A DNA stretch of 64,000 bases from an uncultured Dysgonomonas sp. (GTDB lineage Bacteria; Bacteroidota; Bacteroidia; Bacteroidales; Dysgonomonadaceae), in NCBI RefSeq assembly GCF_934668725.1, contig NZ_CAKUOF010000006.1:62001-126000 (forward strand). The letters run 5' to 3'. The number at the start of each line of letters is the position of its first letter. Position 1 is the stretch's first letter. The translations under genes were made by a program, and so were the position numbers. Shown in pieces: positions 18,124 to 25,269 of this stretch. The notes under the pieces were generated by a model. That model searched no databases. It worked only from the letters and a program-made list of their open reading frames with translations, and was not told the DNA's origin.

Positions 18124-18153
18124 TTTGATTTTATTTTTAAGGTTCTATTTTTG
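18124..18153 (+). promoter_or_regulatory. Candidate promoter for the methyltransferase gene
   Basis: TTTG (18124-18127), an 18-base spacer and TATTTTTG (18146-18153) form a nearly complete Bacteroidetes housekeeping promoter 86 bases before the ATG. Confidence 0.5.
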
Positions 18154-18238
18154 TGAAACTTTAAAGTCAGAGACTTTTTTTATTGTTAGATAATAGTTCT
18201 AGTTTATTTAGAATAATATTTTTTACTTATAAAAGGGT

Positions 18239-18922
18239 ATGCCCAAAATATTTCATTTGTCGAAAGCCGGAGCTAGGTTGTTGTATAAAATACGGCATCA
18301 TAAAGGGCATGGTATACATTCTCCTTTTGTTTTTAACTTTATAACTAAGGTAATTGAAGAAAAAACACAATATCATGCTTATGAGGATGTTCGTAATTAT
18401 CTAAGTCATTTTCCGGATATTTCTTTTCGAGAGAACAAGACTCACCGCCTGCTCCTTAAAATTGTCAATTATTTTAATATAAAGAAGATAGTCGAATTGG
18501 GTAGTGGCACAGGGATTAATACCTTATACATGACTGTTACTGCATCGGATATAGAATGTTTGAGTGTGGAATTATCTCCGGAGAAATATAAAAAAGCTCA
18601 AATGCTTTATTATGAGTGGAATCGAAATATATTACAATCAAAAGAGCAGTTCCCGACGATTAGCGAAAAAAAAGATTGTATCTTCGTTGATCTAAAAAAC
18701 TACAAGGTGCCTCATAATGAGTTGGTTATTTATTTAATGTCTTTGGTACACAAAGATTCTGTAATTATTATTGATGGGATCCGAACAAATCGAAAGCTAC
18801 AAACGTTATGGAGAATGTTAGTTCAACATGATGAGACTATAGTGTCTTTGGATTTGTTCCATATTGGGATATTATTTTTTGATAAGAAGTATTACAAACG
18901 GAATTATAAGTTGAGTTTTTAA
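18239..18922 (+). CDS. Class I SAM-dependent methyltransferase-like protein
   Basis: A 227-residue cytoplasmic protein. The N-terminal stretch KIRHHKGHGIHSPFVFNFITKV is typical of a Bacteroidetes family annotated as SAM-dependent methyltransferases. The SAM-binding motif I is KIVELGSGTGINTLYM near residues 82-97, followed by a strand ending in an acidic residue (LSVELSPEKYKKA). Later motifs are weaker: DCIFVDL and VIIIDGIR. The substrate is not known; O-methyltransferase activity is a guess from the fold. Next gene in the same direction is the corrinoid adenosyltransferase, 95 bases later. Confidence 0.75.
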   Translation: MPKIFHLSKAGARLLYKIRHHKGHGIHSPFVFNFITKVIEEKTQYHAYEDVRNYLSHFPDISFRENKTHRLLLKIVNYFNIKKIVELGSGTGINTLYMTVTASDIECLSVELSPEKYKKAQMLYYEWNRNILQSKEQFPTISEKKDCIFVDLKNYKVPHNELVIYLMSLVHKDSVIIIDGIRTNRKLQTLWRMLVQHDETIVSLDLFHIGILFFDKKYYKRNYKLSF

Positions 18923-19017
18923 TATTACTGTGTCTACGTAATTTTCTTATTCAGGTAAGATTAGAGATTAGACTTGTTTGTATAAAATGTAGAAAAGATA
19001 TTTAAGATTGTTTATTG

Positions 19018-19578
19018 ATGAAAAAAAGTTTAGTATATACGAAAACAGGTGATAAGGGAACTACAGCTTTGGTTGGAGGCATGAGGGTTCCTAAATCGCA
19101 TGTGAGACTGGATGCATACGGTACTATTGATGAATTGAACTCGTTTCTCGGGTCACTTATTTGTGAGATTAAGGAAGAGGATATTTTGAAAATACTCTCC
19201 TTTATACAACATAAACTATTTACCGTAGGATCGTATTTGGCTACAGAAACAGAAGCGATATCGCCTAAGGCAGCCAGTATCATAACCGAGGAGAATATTT
19301 CGTTACTCGAAAAGGAAATGGATCGTATGGATAGTGAGTTACCGCCTCTTCGACAATTTGTATTGCCCGGAGGAAGTGAAGCTGCATCTCGTGCACATAT
19401 TTGCCGTACAGTAGCTCGGCGAGCAGAACGCTGTATTTATAAAGTTAAGGCTGATTACCCTGTAGAAGATAACATCCTTAAGTTTGTTAATCGCTTGTCG
19501 GATTACTTTTTTATACTGGCAAGAAGAGAGTGTAATAAGAATGGCAAAGAGATTTTCTGGGATACCACTTGTTCCTAA
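19018..19578 (+). CDS. Cob(I)yrinic acid a,c-diamide / cob(I)alamin adenosyltransferase, PduO type
   Basis: A 186-residue cytoplasmic enzyme that transfers the adenosyl group of ATP to reduced corrinoid to make adenosyl-B12. The ATG at 19018 is taken; a TTG directly before it is in frame. The PduO-type marks are visible: YTKTGDKGTTALVGG (ATP site) at the N-terminus, RLDAYGTIDELNSFLG, FVLPGGSEAAS, and the basic RTVARRAERC motif, ending in the LNR/VNRLSDYFF helix. No cobalamin riboswitch or other B12 gene is near. A DUF2795-like gene follows 62 bases later and may share the transcript. Confidence 0.92.
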   Translation: MKKSLVYTKTGDKGTTALVGGMRVPKSHVRLDAYGTIDELNSFLGSLICEIKEEDILKILSFIQHKLFTVGSYLATETEAISPKAASIITEENISLLEKEMDRMDSELPPLRQFVLPGGSEAASRAHICRTVARRAERCIYKVKADYPVEDNILKFVNRLSDYFFILARRECNKNGKEIFWDTTCS

Positions 19579-19640
19579 AGAATATTCTGTTATTTTTGCC
19601 GCAAATAAGATTTTAAAAGAACTATATAAATACATTATCT

Positions 19641-19862
19641 ATGTACTGGACTCTAGAATTAGCATCGAAGTTGGAAGATGCACCATGGCCTGCTACTAAG
19701 GACGAGTTGATTGATTATGCTCAGCGCTCGGGTGCACCGTTAGAAGTTATAGAAAATCTTCAGGAGTTAGAAGATGAAGGCGAAATTTTTGATACCATCG
19801 AAGATATTTGGCCGGATTATCCAAGTAAAGAAGATTTCTTCTTTAACGAAGATGAATATTAA
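19641..19862 (+). CDS. DUF2795-like small protein
   Basis: A 73-residue acidic protein (MYWTLELASKLEDAPWPATKDELIDYAQRSG). The pattern WPATKxELIxYAxRxGAPxxVIENLQxLxDxGEIF is the DUF2795 signature of small Bacteroidetes proteins, often seen beside the corrinoid adenosyltransferase gene as here. Two short helical segments, no membrane part, no catalytic residue recognised. The C-terminus is very acidic (EDFFFNEDEY). A strong terminator follows. Confidence 0.85.
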   Translation: MYWTLELASKLEDAPWPATKDELIDYAQRSGAPLEVIENLQELEDEGEIFDTIEDIWPDYPSKEDFFFNEDEY

Positions 19863-19902
19863 CTCTAAGTAGTAGTAAAATACTTTAAAGAGAAGCAGAT
19901 AT

Positions 19903-19942
19903 AGACAGGGTTAGTGAAATTTATTTTTTACTAACCCTGTCT
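19903..19942. terminator. Terminator after the DUF2795-like gene
   Basis: AGACAGGGTTAGT (19903-19915) is perfectly complementary to ACTAACCCTGTCT (19930-19942). Confidence 0.85.
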
Positions 19943-19992
19943 TATTATTACTTTTTACTATATTTGTTATGTAACCTCTTAATTTAAAAAAG

Positions 19993-20208
19993 ATGAAAAA
20001 TAATAAACGTATTACATCAATTGCTTCGAAAATTACACTTTGGGTTGGTATTGTTATAATCTTGTCATCAGTAGGATATGCAGTTTTGAATTTGTCTAAT
20101 ATTGATAGTTTTATTAGTACTTGGGCAACATTTATGGCAATAGGAGTCGCTTTTAGCTTTATAAATATACTATTGAACATGATGACTAAATTATCAAATA
20201 AAAAATAA
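19993..20208 (+). CDS. Small two-helix membrane protein
   Basis: A 71-residue protein with a basic N-terminus (MKNNKRITSIASK) and two hydrophobic helices, residues about 14-33 and 42-63. AAAAAG precedes the ATG. I do not recognise the family. It stands alone between a terminator and a long intergenic region, so context gives no clue to its function. Confidence 0.6.
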   Translation: MKNNKRITSIASKITLWVGIVIILSSVGYAVLNLSNIDSFISTWATFMAIGVAFSFINILLNMMTKLSNKK

Positions 20209-20664
20209 TGTGTTTTCATGAATTATAAGTTCCGTTGATAGTAATCTTTTTTTTCTTAGCTTCATCCTTATCTTTTCTGGAGTCCTTATTTTCTATTTAA
20301 AAATTCTGTTTTTTATAATTTTTCCATTACAAGCAGGTTAATTCATTACTTCTTTTTGACAGGATTCTGGAGTTATTGTAATTTTGTACTTATTATGTTT
20401 TAATTGTGAGGAGTTTTTTCTGAAAAATATCAGGTATAACACATTTATTGATAGTATCTGTTCTCTTAGGCCTTAGATTTGAGCTTGTGAAATTTAGGTT
20501 TTATTATTTTTTCTCTTAACCAATACATGATCCTAGTGGAGATTGATTTCTTTTAATTAAACAAACTGACAAAATTCTGGATATAATATATTTAAAAGCT
20601 AGCTAACATATACGATGCCTTGTCGTATTATATCCTATTATTAATTCTTTATACACACAACGTT
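20209..20664 (+). other. Long intergenic region before the metalloprotease-like pair
   Basis: 456 bases without a convincing ORF. It contains the promoter listed at 20355-20386, followed by about 270 bases of possible leader. Near its 3' end TACGA and TCGTA form a small hairpin (about 20610-20627). No known riboswitch is recognised. Confidence 0.5.
20355..20386 (+). promoter_or_regulatory. Complete Bacteroidetes-type promoter
   Basis: TTTG (20355-20358), a 20-base spacer and TAATTTTG (20379-20386) match the consensus in both boxes and spacing. The nearest gene start is 280 bases downstream, so it drives either a long 5' leader or a small RNA. Confidence 0.55.
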
Positions 20665-22464
20665 ATGAAAAAAAATCCGTTATTTATGTTATTACTGATC
20701 ATCGCCTTATTGGCTTCTTGTTCAGATGAGTCGAAGTCCGACTCGGAAATTGATGTCGGTGCTGCCGGGCAGAAAAGGGAGTATGTTTTTGCCTATAAGC
20801 AGGATACTGATGAGGCTAGATTAGAAACAAGAGCAGGGGTATTGACTAGTAGGCGTTGGGTTAACGGGCAAACAATTCGAGTTAAATTTTTAAATGGAAG
20901 TGCTGCTGCTCAAGCTAAAGTTAAGGAGGTTGCCAATACTTGGTTGAATTATGCTAACCTGAATTTTGAGTATGTTAATGTATCGGAAGATGCAGATGTT
21001 AAAGTTGCTTTTCAATGGGAAAATGATCATATAACTTGGTCGAAAATAGGAACAGATTCTAAGGCTGTTTCCCAAACAAAGCCTTCGATGAATTTGATGT
21101 TGTATAATCAGAATGATATTGATGAGATAAATTCTGAAGATTTCTCTGCAAGTATCCTTCGTGAGTTTGGTCATGTGCTAGGCTTAATATATGAACATCA
21201 AGGTCCAGATGCAAATATCAATTGGGATGAGAACAGAGTTGTGAGTTATTTCAAAGCCCAAGGCTGGAGCTTAAATCAAATAGATATGGTGTTTGACTCT
21301 TATAATAAGAAGCAGACAAATTATACTGAGTTTGATGGTGAGTCTATTATGCTACTTTACTTCCCTGATTTTCTGACTACAGATGGAAAAGGTACGAAGT
21401 GGAATACCAAGCTGTCGGAAACAGATAAACAATTTATAAGTACAGTTTATCCGGGAAAAGCTCCTGTTGTACCGGTTTTGCCGACAACAGTAGCATTACA
21501 ATATACTCAGGATGGGGGAGTTACTAATTTTCCTTATACCGGTGTGCGTATTGGCGAGTATTATTGGGTAAATAATAATTTTTACCATGAAGTACCTCGA
21601 AACGGGAATAACCTGGAGGGGTGGGAAAATGATTATCCCATTACTCAGGCACGATTGGATAAATACTTACCATGCGCCCGCCTTGATGTATCCCAGTATC
21701 AAATTAATATTTCAGACTTCAAGAAATATTATGGCATCTATTATAATAGACAAAGTGTCAATTATATGACAACAAAAGGTAAAGTGTATGAAGGCGAAGA
21801 CCGTAAGTTAACAAATTGGGGGTTACCTGCAGCGGCAGATTATCAGCAGTTGCTTGCGATGTGTCCTTTTTCTACAGATAAAAGTACAGTACTTAGTGAG
21901 CGCGATGTTCGCTTTGCTTTAGCTCCCAAAGCAGGAAGTAATCCTTTGGCCTTTAATATAAACGATCCTAATAATGGACCATATAAGACCTACTGGTTTT
22001 TGACTGGGGACAATATTAATATTTATAATTTTAATATGATGCCGGGTGGGGCTAAGTTAAATGGATCAGGTACTTGGACAAATGGCGTTGATGATCCGCA
22101 TTATGGAGATGCCGGCGATATCTATCATTTATTTTATACTGTAGGATTCCATACAAAAGAGTCTAATATCTACATCCATGATTTTCTGGATACAAAGAAT
22201 CCGTTTAGCTACCATTGGTATAATGTTCGTTGGTGCCGCCCATTAACTGATGTGGAGTTGGGGTATAAGCTGTATATAAATACTGCTAAAACAGATATTA
22301 AAAAACTAGGTGTTTATGATGCAGTTCCTGCTGGATATGCAGAATTGCCAAAAGGATATTTAAGAGGGTTTTATGTGCAATATATTTTAGACAACCCTAA
22401 CCCTAAATATACTGTTGCCAATATTGTTGAATTTGCTAACAAAGTGGAAGATCGTACACTCTAA
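20665..22464 (+). CDS. M12A-like metalloprotease-fold lipoprotein with degenerate zinc site (paralogue 1)
   Basis: A 599-residue lipoprotein; the ATG at 20665 gives the lipobox LLASC with Cys19. Residues about 60-260 resemble the astacin-like metallopeptidase domains of Bacteroidetes (WVNGQTIRVKFLNGSAAAQAKVKEVANTW, PSMNLMLYN). The expected HExxHxxGxxH helix reads REFGHVLGLIYEH: the first zinc His is Arg166 and the third is Tyr176, leaving only His170, with the general-base Glu167 kept. The C-terminal half resembles the Fibrobacter major paralogous (FISUMP-like) module, with GEYYWVNNNF, WGLPAAADYQQLL and VRWCRPLT. It is therefore probably a binding protein rather than a protease. The paralogue follows 12 bases later. 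Confidence 0.72.
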   Translation: MKKNPLFMLLLIIALLASCSDESKSDSEIDVGAAGQKREYVFAYKQDTDEARLETRAGVLTSRRWVNGQTIRVKFLNGSAAAQAKVKEVANTWLNYANLNFEYVNVSEDADVKVAFQWENDHITWSKIGTDSKAVSQTKPSMNLMLYNQNDIDEINSEDFSASILREFGHVLGLIYEHQGPDANINWDENRVVSYFKAQGWSLNQIDMVFDSYNKKQTNYTEFDGESIMLLYFPDFLTTDGKGTKWNTKLSETDKQFISTVYPGKAPVVPVLPTTVALQYTQDGGVTNFPYTGVRIGEYYWVNNNFYHEVPRNGNNLEGWENDYPITQARLDKYLPCARLDVSQYQINISDFKKYYGIYYNRQSVNYMTTKGKVYEGEDRKLTNWGLPAAADYQQLLAMCPFSTDKSTVLSERDVRFALAPKAGSNPLAFNINDPNNGPYKTYWFLTGDNINIYNFNMMPGGAKLNGSGTWTNGVDDPHYGDAGDIYHLFYTVGFHTKESNIYIHDFLDTKNPFSYHWYNVRWCRPLTDVELGYKLYINTAKTDIKKLGVYDAVPAGYAELPKGYLRGFYVQYILDNPNPKYTVANIVEFANKVEDRTL

Positions 22465-22476
22465 AATAAATAAATC

Positions 22477-24264
22477 ATGAAGAATATTCCCTTTTTAATT
22501 ATATTATCAATTCTAGCCTTTTTTACTTCTTGTAATAATGAGGATGAATTAGTCGGTGCAAAACAAGAAACTAGTTCGATTTCGAAAGAAAGAAGCTATG
22601 TATTTGCATATAAAACCAGTTCGAAATCAGGTATTGAAACCAGAGCCGGTGTAAATAAAAGAAAGCTCTGGGATAATGGGGAAACTATCCGTGTGAAGTT
22701 TCTTAATGGTTCGGCTGCTGCACAAAATAAAGTGAAAGAGGTAGCGGCAGAGTGGTCGGAGTACGCAAATATCGATTTCGAATATGTCGGAGTTGCTGAT
22801 GAGGCAGATGTAAAAGTTGCGTTTCAATGGCAAGGAGATCGTGTTACCTGGTCTTATTTAGGAACCGACTGTCTTGATGTGGAGCAAGACGAGCCATCGA
22901 TGAATATCATGTTATTCAATGGTAATGACTTAACCGAAATAAATTCTGCAGATTTTGCTGCATTGATATTGCGTGAATTTGGTCATGTGTTAGGCCTTAT
23001 TTACGAGCATCAAGGGCCTGAGTCGGGAGTTGATTTGGATATGAATAGAGTATATTCGTATTTTCGTCCTTTTGGATGGAGCGATGCTCTTATTTCGGAT
23101 GTGATACTGCACACATATACTAAGTTTCAAACCAATTATACCGAATTTGATGAGAATTCGATTATGCTATTATTCTTTCCTCCTCACTTAACTACAAATG
23201 GGGTAGGCAGTAATAAATGGAATACTAAACTGTCTGATACAGATAAAGCTTTTATAGAAGAAGTATATCCCGGAAGAAGAGTAGCCCCCGATCCTTATGA
23301 GAGAGGAGCTGTAGGTTCTGTTTATATGACTATGCCTACTTATTATAGCGGTGGTTATGGAACATTAGGTTATAACTACGATACTGGTGTAGAGCAAGCC
23401 GGTGGGCTTATAGAGAAAACCTACAAGACAATAGTCGTAGGAGAATATGAATGGACAGCCGAAAATCTTCGAATTAAATATCGTAATCTATGGGGTACAC
23501 TCTATGAATTTATGAATCATACCGAAGCTAAAATCCATGCTTTAGCTGATGGGAATAACTGTCCGTTGCCTGTTTTTGAACAGACATTCGGAACTTGGGT
23601 TACCGAATATGGAGAGGCTCGAGCTTATAGAGATAATTATAAGTTTTATAAATCAAAGAATGGGGAGGAGATCTCAGGTTTTGAATTGCCAGCTACAGCA
23701 GATATATGCCAGTTGTTGGCTACAGCTCCGGTAAAGCCAGGTAATACGGTTTATGGGAATGTTGAAACTTTTCTTTATGCATCGGATGATGATATCCCTT
23801 CGGCGGTTAAGCCATTGATTAATATGAAATCCTATAATAATACTTCAGGTTTGGGGATGACTCCTCTTGGATTTAAAGGGAATAATCCTGATGATAGTGG
23901 CGTTCATTATTCATTTGGTTATGGCTTTGGATTGCGTATGAAGAATTATGCAAGAATATTTGCATTCAGCCATATATCTGGAATAAAAGTAAACACAGAA
24001 CTGTATCACTTTACCCAAGCTCGTTACTGCCGGAAATTGACCGATGCCGAATTGGGTTATAAGCTGTATATAGATACAACTAATGATAAAGTTTTGATGC
24101 TGGGTCTTACCGATAACTCTAATGGTTTAGCAGAACTGCCTAAAGGTTTGGAACGAGGTATAGCTTTACGTTATGCTAACAAAGAGAAGAAAGTAATAAC
24201 CAAGAGCTGGACTGATATAAAGAATGAAGCTATTGAAATGAAAAAGAGCATATCAATAGAATAA
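22477..24264 (+). CDS. M12A-like metalloprotease-fold lipoprotein with degenerate zinc site (paralogue 2)
   Basis: A 595-residue lipoprotein with lipobox FFTSC (Cys19). It has the same layout as its upstream neighbour, including the identical helix REFGHVLGLIYEHQGP at the same residue numbers (Arg166, His170, Tyr176). The middle Gly/Tyr-rich linker (VYMTMPTYYSGGYGTLGYNY) is unique to this copy. The C-terminal FISUMP-like part shows GEYEWTAENLR, FELPATADICQLL and ARYCRKLTDAELGYKLY. The shared loss of two zinc ligands in both copies means it happened before duplication and has been kept. Both are probably exposed at the outer membrane. Confidence 0.72.
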   Translation: MKNIPFLIILSILAFFTSCNNEDELVGAKQETSSISKERSYVFAYKTSSKSGIETRAGVNKRKLWDNGETIRVKFLNGSAAAQNKVKEVAAEWSEYANIDFEYVGVADEADVKVAFQWQGDRVTWSYLGTDCLDVEQDEPSMNIMLFNGNDLTEINSADFAALILREFGHVLGLIYEHQGPESGVDLDMNRVYSYFRPFGWSDALISDVILHTYTKFQTNYTEFDENSIMLLFFPPHLTTNGVGSNKWNTKLSDTDKAFIEEVYPGRRVAPDPYERGAVGSVYMTMPTYYSGGYGTLGYNYDTGVEQAGGLIEKTYKTIVVGEYEWTAENLRIKYRNLWGTLYEFMNHTEAKIHALADGNNCPLPVFEQTFGTWVTEYGEARAYRDNYKFYKSKNGEEISGFELPATADICQLLATAPVKPGNTVYGNVETFLYASDDDIPSAVKPLINMKSYNNTSGLGMTPLGFKGNNPDDSGVHYSFGYGFGLRMKNYARIFAFSHISGIKVNTELYHFTQARYCRKLTDAELGYKLYIDTTNDKVLMLGLTDNSNGLAELPKGLERGIALRYANKEKKVITKSWTDIKNEAIEMKKSISIE

Positions 24265-24299
24265 GTATATTATTCAATTTGTGTTCGTTCTTATATGAT

Positions 24300-24327
24300 A
24301 GAAAGACTGCCTTTAGAGCAGTCTTTC
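24300..24327. terminator. Terminator after the lipoprotein pair
   Basis: GAAAGACTGC (24301-24310) pairs with GCAGTCTTTC (24318-24327), then T-rich sequence. Confidence 0.85.
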
Positions 24328-24372
24328 TTATTTATATAACTTATCTTTGCCTAATTTTTTAGATAATCGAAA

Positions 24373-25269
24373 ATGAAACAGGCATTTATTAAATTGCATC
24401 TATCTATCCTGATAGCCGGATTTACAGGGATTTTCGGTAAATTAATATCCTTAAATGAAGGATTACTTGTTTGGTATCGTATGCTTATAACCTCTCTGAT
24501 TCTTTGCCTGATCCTTTGGGCTATGAAAAAAATACCCGTTGTGTCTAAACGGGAAATCTTTAAGATCGGAGGTGTAGGACTATTACTTAGCTTGCACTGG
24601 ATCTTCTTTTATGGAAGCATCAAAGCCTCGAATGTATCGGTTGGGGTAGTCTGTTTTTCGGTTGTAGGCTTTTTTACTGCTGTACTTGAGCCAATGATTA
24701 ATAAACATAGAATTTCGGTCAAAGAACTTCTTTTCAGTTTGATAACTCTTGGGGGTATTATTCTTATTTTTCAATTTGATACTCAGTATCGTATGGGGAT
24801 TATTCTGGGGGTAGTCTCTTCTGGATTATGTGCTTTGTTTACCATCATGAATAAAAGGGTAGGAGCCAATCACAGTTCGATGACCATGTTGTTTTATGAG
24901 ATGATCGGAGGTTTTGTTTGTATGAGCCTTATTCTTCCGTTTTATCTTCATTTTATACCGGCAGAGTCGCTGATGCCTGGTATACCCGATTGGGTATACC
25001 TCTTTCTGCTATCTACCGTATGTACTATAGGTTTATATCTTTTACAAATACAGGCACTGAAGCATATCTCGGCTTTTACGGTCAATCTCAGCTATAATCT
25101 CGAACCCATATACAGCATAATTCTTGCTATAATTATATTCGGAGAAGCCAAGGAACTAACTGTCACTTTCTTCATCGGATTGGGAATAATAATGCTTTCC
25201 GTCCTATTACAGATGCTTGATGTTTCGCGCCAAAGAACAGATAAAAAGCTTAGTCCTTCCGAAACATAA
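24373..25269 (+). CDS. EamA/DMT family transporter
   Basis: A 298-residue inner-membrane protein with ten hydrophobic helices in two repeats of five, the EamA (drug/metabolite transporter) arrangement. Family-like features are LVWYRMLITSLILCL in the first repeat, SLHWIFFYGSIKASNVSVG, and the C-terminal HISAFTVNLSYNLEPIYSIILAIIIFGE, where a conserved glutamate-proline pair closes the ninth helix. The substrate cannot be predicted. Its last 20 bases overlap the 3' end of the convergent amidase-like gene. Confidence 0.88.
   Translation: MKQAFIKLHLSILIAGFTGIFGKLISLNEGLLVWYRMLITSLILCLILWAMKKIPVVSKREIFKIGGVGLLLSLHWIFFYGSIKASNVSVGVVCFSVVGFFTAVLEPMINKHRISVKELLFSLITLGGIILIFQFDTQYRMGIILGVVSSGLCALFTIMNKRVGANHSSMTMLFYEMIGGFVCMSLILPFYLHFIPAESLMPGIPDWVYLFLLSTVCTIGLYLLQIQALKHISAFTVNLSYNLEPIYSIILAIIIFGEAKELTVTFFIGLGIIMLSVLLQMLDVSRQRTDKKLSPSET

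Larger units (their letters stand above)
17876..18238. other. Divergent intergenic region (363 bases)
   Basis: Separates the TPR/nfeD/floA operon from the methyltransferase gene. It holds one promoter-like signal for each direction, listed separately. No ORF or strong hairpin is visible. Confidence 0.6.

Noticed and set aside
18923..19017. Cobalamin riboswitch in front of the adenosyltransferase gene
   Set aside because: The interval is 95 bases and lacks a B12-box-like sequence.
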